A DNA stretch of 64,000 nt from Breznakibacter sp047600785 (lineage in GTDB: Bacteria; Bacteroidota; Bacteroidia; Bacteroidales; Marinilabiliaceae). The stretch is taken from NCBI GenBank assembly GCA_047600785.1, contig JASGKH010000002.1:1674001-1738000 (forward strand), in the 5' to 3' direction. Positions 1 to 9,004 of this stretch are shown here, piece after piece (positions within the stretch are counted from its first letter, which is position 1; every line of letters begins with the position of its first letter). A model generated the notes under the pieces. It did no database searches, had not been told where the DNA came from, and saw nothing but the letters and a program-made list of their open reading frames with translations. The translations under genes and the position numbers were made by a program.

Positions 1-34
1 AGGCAGGTATTCTAACCGACTGAACTACCACACC
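1..34 (-). tRNA. tRNA-Asp, 5' part only (cut by window edge)
   Basis: The minus strand starts with acceptor arm GGTGTGG, then TA and a D-arm, and runs into the anticodon stem (CCTGC CT) before the window ends. It matches the complete tRNA-Asp at 63-136 except for one base in the D-loop (C instead of T). The anticodon itself lies outside the window, so Asp identity is inferred from that match. The two genes form a tandem pair about 28 bp apart. Confidence 0.85.
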
Positions 35-62
35 ATGCTTAAACGAAAGTATTAATTCTTAG

Positions 63-136
63 CGGTATGGACGGGACTCGAACCCGCGACCCCCTGCGTG
101 ACAGGCAGGTATTCTAACCAACTGAACTACCACACC
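63..136 (-). tRNA. tRNA-Asp (anticodon GTC)
   Basis: Read on the minus strand, a full cloverleaf can be drawn. The acceptor stem is GGTGTGG/CCATACC with discriminator G. The D-arm holds GTTGGTTAGAAT. The anticodon stem is CCTGC/GCAGG with loop CTGTCAC, giving anticodon GTC (Asp). The T-arm is GCGGG TTCGAGT CCCGT. The 3' CCA is not encoded. It is the upstream member of a tandem tRNA-Asp pair and has a promoter at 179-208. Confidence 0.97.
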
Positions 137-178
137 GTGAGGATGATAAACCATCAATCCCTTTCGTTTAAAGCGTTG

Positions 179-208
179 CAAAGATAGCACTTCTTTCTTT
201 GTTTGCAA
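179..208 (-). promoter_or_regulatory. Bacteroidota-type promoter of the tRNA-Asp genes
   Basis: The minus strand carries TATCTTTG (179-186), which fits TAnnTTTG. A TTG -33 element (206-208) lies exactly 19 bp further upstream. Transcription would start near 172, about 35 nt before the mature tRNA-Asp. Confidence 0.7.
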
Positions 209-313
209 TAGGGGCAACGATATTTTAGCCATATTTTTTAGCGACTCGTTTTCATGCAACCAGATAATAATATGGCAAAAGCCAAACAGCCATAAACCGG
301 GATTCCACTCCTA

Positions 314-2902
314 TTATTCTATATTACTGAATCTCAATCCTTCTTCAGAAGCATCGACCGATACGATTTGATCGTGTTGCAATTCGTCCGAAAGAATTTT
401 CTTCGACAAATCATTCAACAGATACTTCTGAATGGCACGTTTGATAGGCCTTGCACCAAACACCGGGTCAAATCCAGCGTGAGCAATCCAATCAACAGTA
501 CTTTCGGAAAAACGAATGGTGATACCATTCTCAAGAAGTTTTTTGCCCACACTATTAAGTTGTAATTTCACAATACTTCGTATCTCGCTCTCCGATAAAG
601 GGGTGAACATAATCACCTCATCAATCCGGTTAATAAATTCGGGACGGATGGTTTTCTTGAGCATCTCAAATACCTCTTGCCTTGTTTTTTCATGCAACTG
701 TTCTGAAAAACCATCAGAGGATTGTTCAAAATTCTGCTGGATAATGTGCGATCCTACGTTGGAAGTCATTATAATAATGGTGTTCTTGAAATCAACGGTT
801 CGTCCTTTGTTGTCGGTCAGCCGTCCATCATCGAGTACTTGCAGCAAAATGTTGAACACATCGGGATGTGCCTTCTCTATTTCGTCGAGTAAAACCACAG
901 AATAAGGTTTCCGACGAACCGCCTCGGTCAGCTGTCCCCCTTCGTCGTACCCTACATACCCCGGAGGTGCACCAATCAAACGTGAAACCGAATGACGTTC
1001 TTGATACTCCGACATGTCGATACGAGTCATTTGCGTTTCATCATCAAACAAGAATTCGGCCAGTGCTTTGGCCAGTTCTGTTTTGCCGACACCGGTCATT
1101 CCCAGAAAGATGAACGATCCAATCGGTTTTTTGGCATCCTGAAGCCCGGCCCGCGAACGCCGTACCGAATCAGCAACTGCCTGAATGGCTTCATTTTGGC
1201 CGATCACTCGTTTATGCAGCTCACTTTCAAGCGACAAAAGTTTTATCTTTTCACTTTTCATCATTTTCGACACAGGAATACCGGTCCATCGACTCACAAC
1301 TTCGGCAATATCCTCCGAATCAACTTCCTCTTTTATCATTGCCGATTCCAATTGTTGGGCTTTCAACTGCTCCTTCAGTCCGGCAATCGCATCTTCAGAC
1401 TCTTTTATGCGGCCATAACGAATTTCGGCCACCTTATCGAAATGTCCTTCACGTTCTGCTTTTTCAGCGTCGAACTTCAAGTTCTCTATGTCGTTTTTAT
1501 GGGCTTGTATTTTATTGATCAGATTACGCTCCGATTCCCATTTGGCTTTTAAAGATGCTCGCTGGTCTTTCATTTCGGCGATGGTTTGTGCCAGCGATGC
1601 CAATTTCGCGGAATCGCCCTCACGCTTAATCGCCTCTCTTTCAATTTCAAGTTGCTTAATACGGCGTTCTATCTCATCGAGCCCTTCGGGTACCGAATTC
1701 ATTTCCAATCGAAGTTTCGATGCGGCCTCATCGACCAGATCAATGGCCTTATCAGGTAAAAAGCGGTCGCTAATGTATCGGTGTGAGAGTTCCACTGCCG
1801 CAATAATTGCCTCATCTTTAATACGTACCTGATGGTGGCTCTCGTAACGCTCTTTAAGTCCGCGGAGAATTGAAATGGCATCCAGTGTATCCGGTTCATC
1901 AACCATTACGATTTGAAATCGGCGCTCCAATGCCTTGTCCTTTTCAAAATATTTTTGGTATTCATTGAGCGTAGTGGCACCAATGGCCCTTAATTCACCA
2001 CGTGCCAGGGCTGGTTTCAAAATATTGGCCGCATCCATGGCGCCTTCACTTTTTCCGGCCCCCACCAATGTATGTATTTCGTCGATAAAGAGAATTATTT
2101 CGCCCTCGGCAGCAATCACCTCATTGACAACGGCTTTTATGCGCTCTTCAAATTCACCTTTGTATTTAGCACCGGCAATCAATGCCCCCATGTCCAGCGA
2201 AAATATTTGCTTGGTTTTGAGTAATTCGGGCACATCGCCTTTTACGATCCGGTGGGCAAGTCCTTCGGCAATGGCAGTCTTTCCGACCCCGGGTTCCCCG
2301 ATTAGTATCGGATTGTTTTTGGTTCGACGCGACAATATCTGCAGGATTCGTCTTATTTCATCATCACGGCCAATTACGGGATCGAGTTTGCCTGACAGGG
2401 CCCTTTCGTTCAGATTGATTGCATAACGGCCCAGTGAATTATAAGTATTTTCGGCTGAGGGAGTTTGCGACTGTGTCCCTTTCCTCAAATCTTTAATAGC
2501 CAACATCAGCTCCCTTTCGTTGAGCCCGGCATCTTTTAATAGATTGGATGCCTGGTCTTTTACTTTTAAAAATGCAGCAAGGATAAATTCCAGTGACACA
2601 AACTGATCGTTAGCCGATTTGGACAAATTAACGGCCTGTTGCAACAAATCGGTCGATGTGCGTGAAAGATAAGGTTCTCCGCCCGATACTTTCGGAAACG
2701 ATTGTACCATTTGGTTCAATGCAGGGCTGATATCCCGAACCCCTAGTTTTCGGAACAAATACCCGATCACGCTTTCATCGGCATCAAGAATCCCTTTTAG
2801 GATATGGGCAGGCTCAATAGCCTGATGATTGTTGGCTTGAGCTATCTGAAACGCTTTTTCGACAGCTTCTTGTGCTTTTATAGTAAAACTGTTCAGGTTC
2901 AT
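314..2902 (-). CDS. clpB: ATP-dependent chaperone ClpB
   Basis: ClpB is a hexameric cytoplasmic Hsp100 disaggregase that works with DnaK to rescue aggregated proteins. The 862 residues have the full family layout: an N-terminal Clp repeat domain (about 1-145), a first AAA+ module with Walker A GEPGVGKTA, a long coiled-coil middle domain (about 400-540) typical of ClpB and absent from ClpA, and a second AAA+ module with Walker A GMTGVGKTE followed by the D2-small C-terminal domain. Length is normal (about 860). It stands alone upstream of the tRNA genes on the same strand. A TAACTTTG box lies 119 bp upstream of the ATG. No CIRCE-like inverted repeat was seen. Confidence 0.98.
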   Translation of the reverse strand: MNLNSFTIKAQEAVEKAFQIAQANNHQAIEPAHILKGILDADESVIGYLFRKLGVRDISPALNQMVQSFPKVSGGEPYLSRTSTDLLQQAVNLSKSANDQFVSLEFILAAFLKVKDQASNLLKDAGLNERELMLAIKDLRKGTQSQTPSAENTYNSLGRYAINLNERALSGKLDPVIGRDDEIRRILQILSRRTKNNPILIGEPGVGKTAIAEGLAHRIVKGDVPELLKTKQIFSLDMGALIAGAKYKGEFEERIKAVVNEVIAAEGEIILFIDEIHTLVGAGKSEGAMDAANILKPALARGELRAIGATTLNEYQKYFEKDKALERRFQIVMVDEPDTLDAISILRGLKERYESHHQVRIKDEAIIAAVELSHRYISDRFLPDKAIDLVDEAASKLRLEMNSVPEGLDEIERRIKQLEIEREAIKREGDSAKLASLAQTIAEMKDQRASLKAKWESERNLINKIQAHKNDIENLKFDAEKAEREGHFDKVAEIRYGRIKESEDAIAGLKEQLKAQQLESAMIKEEVDSEDIAEVVSRWTGIPVSKMMKSEKIKLLSLESELHKRVIGQNEAIQAVADSVRRSRAGLQDAKKPIGSFIFLGMTGVGKTELAKALAEFLFDDETQMTRIDMSEYQERHSVSRLIGAPPGYVGYDEGGQLTEAVRRKPYSVVLLDEIEKAHPDVFNILLQVLDDGRLTDNKGRTVDFKNTIIIMTSNVGSHIIQQNFEQSSDGFSEQLHEKTRQEVFEMLKKTIRPEFINRIDEVIMFTPLSESEIRSIVKLQLNSVGKKLLENGITIRFSESTVDWIAHAGFDPVFGARPIKRAIQKYLLNDLSKKILSDELQHDQIVSVDASEEGLRFSNIE

Positions 2903-3222
2903 CGTTCAAATTGTTTTCTCTCTGGGCATCAATTAGCTTGCCATCTCGCCCAATCACGCCAAAAAGACAACAGCTGCGCCTTGCAACATGACATTATTAC
3001 AGTGCGTAAGTCCTAGACAACAAAGTTACGATGAATGGTGAACTAAAACTTTTATTTTTTTGCAGACATTTTTTTTGTAATTTTAAACTTCCGTAGATTG
3101 GTTTTGGTGGAACATTGATGCAACTACTGCGATATTAAAAGGCACGGTTAATTGCATAGGTTTGGGCCAAATATGAGTTTCACGGAGAGTATTGGCCAAA
3201 ATTTAAAACAAATTTTAGACAC
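2903..3222. other. Intergenic region between divergent clpB and a secreted-protein gene
   Basis: This 320-bp AT-rich stretch has no convincing coding sequence. It holds a probable clpB promoter on the minus strand (3021-3028) and, on the plus strand, TAGGTTTG at 3157-3164, which may serve the gene at 3223; no clear -33 box accompanies the latter. Nothing else was recognised. Confidence 0.6.
3021..3028 (-). promoter_or_regulatory. Candidate clpB promoter (-7 box)
   Basis: TAACTTTG on the minus strand fits TAnnTTTG. The -33 position is only a weak AGTT/TTTTAG. It would give a leader of about 110 nt before clpB. A heat-shock-specific element was not identified. Confidence 0.4.
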
Positions 3223-3654
3223 ATGAAACGTCGCTTGACAATGTTTGTCTGTGCCATGTTGGTGATATTTTCGGTGCCGGCAAATTTAAACTCACAAGAA
3301 GACAAATTACTGCAATCGTGTGAAAAGTATTTAAAATCACCATTTGTAATCACAGGCCAGCCTCTAAAAGCTTTTTTGACGGGTGAAGAAGTCGCGGAGT
3401 TCCACGCCACGTTGTTCGAAGGGAACATATATCGGATTGTGGCCTGTAGCCATGAGCCGGACAATATTACGTTTTCGGTATATGACAGTGACAGGAACTT
3501 ACTCTTTTCAAACAACAGCTATGCCGATGCCAACTATTGGGATTTTAAAATGGAAGGATCCATCGAATGCATTATAGAGGCCAAATTAAGCTCCCCAAAA
3601 ACATCATCGGGGATTGCCCTTTTGATGATGGGCTTCAAGTATACACAAAACTAA
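3223..3654 (+). CDS. Secreted hypothetical protein
   Basis: A 143-residue protein of unknown function. It begins with a typical signal peptide (basic MKRR, hydrophobic 6-20, probable cleavage near residue 24, after the NLNS stretch). The mature part of about 120 residues includes a segment (about 65-110) with alternating hydrophobic residues, consistent with a small beta-sandwich exported to the periplasm or surface. I do not recognise a family. It sits 75 bp upstream of the large ABC transporter gene, with a terminator between them, so it is probably a separate transcription unit. The ATG at 3223 is the only start placed before the signal peptide. Confidence 0.75.
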   Translation: MKRRLTMFVCAMLVIFSVPANLNSQEDKLLQSCEKYLKSPFVITGQPLKAFLTGEEVAEFHATLFEGNIYRIVACSHEPDNITFSVYDSDRNLLFSNNSYADANYWDFKMEGSIECIIEAKLSSPKTSSGIALLMMGFKYTQN

Positions 3655-3678
3655 ATACGCACAAAGTAAAATATGTCG

Positions 3679-3709
3679 AAAGGGGGTATACAAATCCCCT
3701 TTTTGTTTT
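3679..3709 (+). terminator. Rho-independent terminator after the secreted-protein gene
   Basis: Stem AAAGGGG (3679-3685) pairs with CCCCTTT (3696-3702) across a 10-nt loop and is followed by a T-rich tract with one G. It overlaps the first codons of the longest possible frame of the next gene, which argues that the next gene starts downstream, at 3730. Confidence 0.75.
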
Positions 3710-3729
3710 TGCCAGCTAACCGTTCATCG

Positions 3730-6700
3730 ATGAGTGAGGAGATTCTAAAAGCGCTGATGCAGCTATTTGCCTTGGTTACAATGCCAAACGATGCCGAAAA
3801 CCTTCGAAGGGGAGTCGTGCTTGCCTTCCTTCGCAAGATATTGAACAACCATCGCGCCTCGTATTTTATCGGCTTGTTTGATAATTATTATGACGAACAC
3901 AAACTAAAACTTTCAGAAAAGGACAAATTACCCCGCAGGATTGCCGCATCATCGGTAAAAGCATTAAAGATAGCTTCAAAAGTCAACGAAGGGCTCACTT
4001 ATTACCAAAAGGTAATTGTGGTGATCCAATTAATGGAATTCCTGAACTCGTCAGAAGGAATAATGCCCGTAGAAAAAGAGTTTATTGACAATGTTGCGCA
4101 ATTATTCCATATCGATAGCGAGGATTATTCCTCCATTGTATCACTCATTTTGGCTATTGCCCCAACTGATGTAAGTGGTGACCAGTTTCTGGTACTGGCC
4201 CATGAACCCGAAAATTTACCCAGGACAAGAACTTTAAGATGGGAACACCTGCCCCAACAAATGCTGGTGGTCCGGTTAAATTCGGCCAACGTACTGCTGT
4301 TAAAGTTTTTCCGAGATATTGAATTGACTATTAATGGCCAATTGGCTGATTTCAGACATGTACACATACTCCGTCCAGGCGCAACCATTCGGACAAGAAA
4401 ATGTGACCCTCTCTATTTTAGTGATTTGCAATCGGTCTTTGAGGAAAAGGACTTGTCTTCATCGTTAGTTTTAGAGGTAGATGGGATATCCTTTTGGTTT
4501 AATAAACAAAAAATAGGGTTGCAACCAATGTCATTTTGTGCCCATTCAGGAAATCTTGTAGGCATTATGGGGGACAGTGGAGCCGGAAAACCACCCTGGT
4601 CAACGTTCTTTGCGGGATAGATGCCCCTTCGCGCGGGAACGTCACCATTAACGGAATTGATATCCACAAAAACCCCAGGGACGTTGAAGGCCTCATTGGT
4701 TATGTATCGCAGGATGATTTACTGATTGAAGATTTAACCGTCTACCAGAATCTTTTTTACAACGCTAAATTGTGCTTTGATAACTTCTCGGAAGCCGAAA
4801 TAAAAAATAAGGTCCTAAAGCTTATGGATTCCCTGGGGTTACACGAGATACGCGATATGAAGGTCGGCTCTCCGCTAAACAAGAACATAAGCGGAGGACA
4901 GCGCAAAAGGCTGAACATCGCACTGGAACTCATCCGTGAACCTTCGGTACTTTTTCTTGATGAGCCTACATCCGGGTTGTCGTCACGCGACTCCGAAAAT
5001 ATTGTTGACCTGTTAAAAGAGCTGTCGGCAAAAGGGAAATTGGTGTTTGCAGTCATTCACCAGCCTTCATCCGACGTATTTAAAATGTTCAACCAGCTCT
5101 TAGTGCTCGACTCTGGCGGGTATTTGATTTACAATGGAGATGCATTAGACAGCATCCCCTATTTCAAAAAGAGTATCAACCATGCCAATTACGAAGAAGG
5201 GGAATGTCCCACCTGCGGCAATGTAAACGCCGAACAAGTGCTTAATATCGTTCACGCTAAAGTGCTCGATGAATATGGTAATTTCACACCGTATCGAAAA
5301 GTGGAGCCCGAAGAATGGTATCATAAATTCAATTCGGGTTTTACCCCAAAAGCCATCGAAATACCCCATAGAGCCACACCGGTCAACACCACGTTTAAAA
5401 TCCCCGACAGGCTGAAACAATTTTGGATATTTCTGCAACGTGATTCCTTATCGAAGTTTGCAAACAAACAGTATTTACTGATTAACCTATTGGAGGCACC
5501 CTTACTGGCGTTACTGCTTGCTTCGTTGTTGAGGTTTTACAACGTGGATGCCGGCAACAGCACCTATGTGTTTGCCAACAATCCCAATTTGGCCATTTAC
5601 ATCATCGTATCCGTTATTATAGCTTTCTTTATTGGTATTACGGTAAGTGCCGAAGAAATAATCAACGATAAGAAAATCCTAAAACGGGAATCATTCCTGA
5701 ACTTAAGCCGCCTAAGCTATATTGGGTCGAAGGTATTTCTCATTTCTGTATTATCGGCCATTCAAATGTTTTTGTTTACGGCAATAGGGAATTATATATT
5801 TGGAATAAAGGGGATGGTTGGACATTATTGGATGGTGTTGTTTTCGACCGCTGTCTTTGCCAATTTGTTGGGCCTGATTATTTCCGATACATTGAAAAAA
5901 ACGGTAAATGTATACATCCTCATCCCGTTCCTGGTCATCCCACAACTCATATTGAGCGGAGTATTTGTTAGTTACGACCGATTGAATCCCAAGTTATCGA
6001 CCCCCGACGCAATACCCTGGTACGGAGAGGCCATTACTGCCCGGTGGGCATTTGAGGCATTGGCCGTCCATCAATTTTCTAAAAATAACTTCCAAAGGCA
6101 GTTTTTCGAGAAAGAAATGATAAAAAGCCAGGCTCATTATATGAAAGAATATTGGGTTCCTGCAATTGAGAATAAAATAAAAGACCTCCATAATACAGAA
6201 AAGGCAAAAAATGCCAAATTACTTTTGCAGTATGAATTTCGTAAAGAACACCTTCACTCTTTAAAAATTCCATTTGTCCGATACGACTTATTAGAAGATG
6301 ATGCCCAAGCGCCCAAAGACTCGACCAGAATAAACCAACTCATTGATTACATCGGTAAAGTTCGGCTGTTTTACCGACAACTATACAATGCAATTGACCA
6401 GCAAATCGACAATGAGAAAGTCGCAATGACCTCAACACCTGCAATGAGAGAGGTCTTTTTACGACTAAAGGATGAATATTCAAATGACCCTTTTGAAAGG
6501 TACGTAAAGAACGCCGATCGCTTGTTCGATAGTAAAATCATTGAATACGACCATAAATTGATCCAAAAAACCGATCCTATTTACAAAGAACCGGAAAGTC
6601 GCTACCTTAAAGCCCATTTTTTTGCCCCTTACAAAAATCTACAAGACCTTCACATACCCACATATTATGCCAACTTACTGGTAATTTGGATATTGAACTT

Positions 6701-6815
6701 GACAATGTTCCTTGTCCTCTATTTCAAAATATTTACAATATTAAATCACCTAACAACCGTGAAGTTTAAAAATCCAGTATCCAAAGCAATAAAGACCAAG
6801 TTTACATTTGGATAG
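3730..6815 (+). pseudogene. ABCG-type ABC transporter (ATPase plus permease), frameshifted in Walker A
   Basis: Two frames overlap: one runs from 3730 (ATG; longest form 3673) to 4620, the other continues to 6815. Joined, they give a half-transporter of about 1028 residues. Domains in order: a helical TerB-like segment (about 1-145), a possible FHA-like beta segment (about 165-260), an ABC ATPase (Walker A near 283, signature ISGGQRKR near 386, Walker B LFLDEPTSG), a linker with CPTC, then an ABC-2 type membrane domain with TM helices (about 573-750), a long soluble loop and a last TM near 985. ATPase-before-membrane order is the ABCG arrangement. The break is at 4587-4590: four A residues where five would give GDSGAGKTTL. 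The rest of both parts is well conserved, so this is a very recent mutation or a sequence error. The substrate is unknown. Confidence 0.85.
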
Positions 6816-6838
6816 AAAAAAGCTCCATTACGCGATGG

Positions 6839-7480
6839 TTATTTTTCTGAATCGTGCTGTTCGATAAGTTCAAAGAAACCATTCTCCTTGTTGTAATTGT
6901 AAATCTCTCCGGTTTCGATAATGTAATACAGCCCCATGATAGACAATTCTTTCTTTTGGTATTTATCCCGAATAAAAGGATAGGTAAGCAAATGTTTCAT
7001 TTGTTCCACAATATTGGTCTGTTCCGTAAGCCACTCACGGGCCGCATCATTGCCACCGGGCAGCTGGGCCAATACCTTTTCTCGAACAGGCTTTGCCAGT
7101 TCGAGCCACTTACGGGTGTGTGGTATATGCTCAAGTCGTTCCTCGTCCAAAAATAATGCTGAACAGCCCCCACAATTTGAATGCCCGCACACAATGATAT
7201 TTTTCACATTCAATACCTGAACAGCATATTCAATGGCCGACGTCGTGGCCAGAAACTCATCAGCTTTACGATAAATGGGAACAATATTGGCGATGTTTCG
7301 AACCATAAACAATTCACCGGGCAATGTCTGCGTTATCAGATTTGGGACCACACGCGAATCGGAACACCCGATAAATAAGGTGTGAGGCTTTTGTTCCTTT
7401 CCCAAATCATGGAAAAGCTTTCTATGATTTTCGAAATCGTTTTCCCTAAACGCAACGATACCTTGCAATAGTTTCTCCAT
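6839..7480 (-). CDS. Beta-class carbonic anhydrase
   Basis: It interconverts CO2 and bicarbonate in the cytoplasm. The 213 residues carry the zinc-site pattern of beta carbonic anhydrases: C39-x-D41-x-R43 in GCSDSRV, and H100-x-x-C103 in CGHSNCGG, so all ligands and the Asp/Arg dyad are present. Length is typical of the plant/E. coli Can type. It converges on the ABC transporter gene with a 23-bp gap and follows mgsA on the same strand, separated by a terminator at 7517-7545, so it probably has its own promoter close to 7480. Confidence 0.95.
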   Translation of the reverse strand: MEKLLQGIVAFRENDFENHRKLFHDLGKEQKPHTLFIGCSDSRVVPNLITQTLPGELFMVRNIANIVPIYRKADEFLATTSAIEYAVQVLNVKNIIVCGHSNCGGCSALFLDEERLEHIPHTRKWLELAKPVREKVLAQLPGGNDAAREWLTEQTNIVEQMKHLLTYPFIRDKYQKKELSIMGLYYIIETGEIYNYNKENGFFELIEQHDSEK

Positions 7481-7516
7481 CAGGACTTGATTTTATCAAT
7501 AAAACAGCATCAACGC

Positions 7517-7545
7517 AAAAAAGGTTGCCATTGGCAACCTTTTGT
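7517..7545 (-). terminator. Terminator of mgsA
   Basis: A perfect 10-bp stem (7521-7530 with 7532-7541, AAGGTTGCCA/TGGCAACCTT) has a very short loop. On the minus strand it is followed by six T residues. It lies 9 bp after the mgsA stop. Confidence 0.85.
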
Positions 7546-7553
7546 ATCAATTA

Positions 7554-7931
7554 CTATTGATTGGAACTTGCCAAACCGATCAGCACCAATTCGGCGGTGG
7601 CAGGGTTCGTCGCCAAAGGTATATTGTGTACGTCGCAAATCCGCATTAGCATATTGATATCGGGTTCATGGGGATGGATATCCAATGGATCACGAAAAAA
7701 GAATACTGCATTAATCTTTCCCTCAGCCACTTGAGCAGCTATTTGCGCATCACCCCCTTGCGGTCCCGACAAAACACGCTCCACTTCAAGACCTGCACTT
7801 TGCGCATGCTTACCAGTTGTACCTGTGGCCACGATGGATATATTGGCCGAGTGAAGAAATTTTAGGTTTTTATTCAGGAACGAAACCATTTCGGCTTTTT
7901 TTCCATCATGGGCAATAACTGCTAATTTCAT
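7554..7931 (-). CDS. mgsA: Methylglyoxal synthase
   Basis: It converts dihydroxyacetone phosphate to methylglyoxal and phosphate, a bypass of lower glycolysis that relieves sugar-phosphate stress. The 125 residues match the family: GTTGKHA phosphate loop (about 37-43), SGPQGGDAQ (about 55-63, with the conserved Asp 61), and FFRDPLDIHPHEPD (about 78-91) holding the conserved Asp and His residues. The start is placed at the ATG at 7931, giving MKLAVIAHDG as in other MgsA proteins; a longer frame to 7982 adds 17 residues with no family match. Terminators lie on both sides, so the gene is monocistronic. Confidence 0.95.
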   Translation of the reverse strand: MKLAVIAHDGKKAEMVSFLNKNLKFLHSANISIVATGTTGKHAQSAGLEVERVLSGPQGGDAQIAAQVAEGKINAVFFFRDPLDIHPHEPDINMLMRICDVHNIPLATNPATAELVLIGLASSNQ

Positions 7932-8002
7932 AGTTTTTAAGAATTTATTGGGATAGAAACATTCCGCAAAAACAACAGGCAACCATTATTCCGATACCTT
8001 CG

Positions 8003-8010
8003 CAAAAGTA
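8003..8010 (-). promoter_or_regulatory. Candidate mgsA promoter (-7 box)
   Basis: TACTTTTG on the minus strand fits TAnnTTTG. It lies between the upstream terminator and the mgsA start, giving a leader of about 65 nt. No good -33 box is visible because the terminator hairpin occupies that position. Confidence 0.4.
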
Positions 8011-8014
8011 ACAC

Positions 8015-8048
8015 AAAAAAGGCTGCCATCGCGATGGCAGCCTTTTTT
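8015..8048 (-). terminator. Terminator of the LytTR regulator gene
   Basis: A perfect 10-bp stem GGCTGCCATC/GATGGCAGCC (8021-8030 with 8033-8042) is flanked by A6 and T6 runs, so it could work in both directions. It starts 3 bp after the response regulator stop codon. Confidence 0.9.
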
Positions 8049-8050
8049 CT

Positions 8051-8767
8051 TTATTTCGAAATTAAGTTGATATCATCCATCAACTTATCTTTATAAGATT
8101 TTCCAATAGGTATGATCTTAGATCCTGATTCGATGTTAATAATCACTGAGTTGTCTTCGATCACTTTGATTTTGCTCACGTTAACGATAAACGAACGGTG
8201 CACCCTTACAAACTTATCCATCGGCATCTTATCACTAATGGCTTTCATCGTAAAGTGAATGGTAAACTTGTCACGAAAAGTATTAACGACCACATAATTT
8301 TCCAACGCTTCAATCCAAAGGATATCGTCATATTTTACCCTCACCAGCGACGAGTTGTTTTTAATAAATATTTCAGTGCTTTTTCGGGCTAAATTTTCCT
8401 TTTTTTCATACCGTTCGCGTGCTTTTGTCACTGCTTTGATAAAACGCGGGTACTGAACCGGTTTCAGCAAATAATCTGTTACGTCGTATTCGTACATTTC
8501 AAGGGCGTATTTTTCCTGTGACGAATAGATGATGACCTGCGGCAAAACGGTCAATGATTTCAGAAAGTCAATCCCCGACATTTCTGGCATTTCAATATCC
8601 AAAAAAATAAGGTGGATCGGGTCTTCAGGCTGGCTGTTGGCCAAAGCATTGATTGCCGAAACGGCATTGTCAAATGTCCCCACAAGGCTTAAGCCGTCTG
8701 TCTTGTTTACAAACTCTTCAATGACTTTGGTCGAGAACTTGTCGTCGTCAATTATGATACAGTTCAC
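8051..8767 (-). CDS. LytTR-family response regulator
   Basis: A cytoplasmic two-component regulator, 238 residues. The N-terminal receiver domain (about 1-118) has the acidic triad DDD at 7-9, the phosphoacceptor D57 in LDIEMPEMSG, and the conserved K in LLKPVQ. The C-terminal LytTR DNA-binding domain (about 138-236) includes the typical FVRVHRSFIVN segment. No LytS-type or other histidine kinase gene is adjacent, so its partner is elsewhere. It is monocistronic, with a strong terminator directly after it. Target genes cannot be told from the sequence. Confidence 0.95.
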   Translation of the reverse strand: MNCIIIDDDKFSTKVIEEFVNKTDGLSLVGTFDNAVSAINALANSQPEDPIHLIFLDIEMPEMSGIDFLKSLTVLPQVIIYSSQEKYALEMYEYDVTDYLLKPVQYPRFIKAVTKARERYEKKENLARKSTEIFIKNNSSLVRVKYDDILWIEALENYVVVNTFRDKFTIHFTMKAISDKMPMDKFVRVHRSFIVNVSKIKVIEDNSVIINIESGSKIIPIGKSYKDKLMDDINLISK

Positions 8768-9004
8768 GGTTATAAGTTTTAGTTAAGTTCTGCTCGCCTT
8801 GTTGGTTTTTAATCTGGACATTACGTGTTTCAACAGAAAATACCGCAAAGCAAACTTTTCAAATTTATGAAATTTAAAACACATACATAACGATGTTGTG
8901 CGCAATTTTTTATGCAAACTACACAAAACAGGTGACCAAAGGCATCACAGAATAGATTAACCATCGCCAGCCAACACAACGATAACTTCATAATGGTAAA
9001 ATAG

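Noticed and set aside
1..136. tRNA-Asp pair as an integration hotspot
   Set aside because: No integrase, no direct repeat of the tRNA 3' end and no unusual composition in the following 10 kb.
4585..4596. Programmed -1 frameshifting as the main explanation for the split ABC gene
   Set aside because: Only a single AAAA slip site, not a full X XXY YYZ heptamer, and a position inside Walker A would be an odd place for recoding; a one-base indel is simpler. Kept only as an alternative.
6816..6838. Terminator between the ABC gene and carbonic anhydrase
   Set aside because: Only a four-base CCAT/ATGG stem can be drawn; too weak to call.
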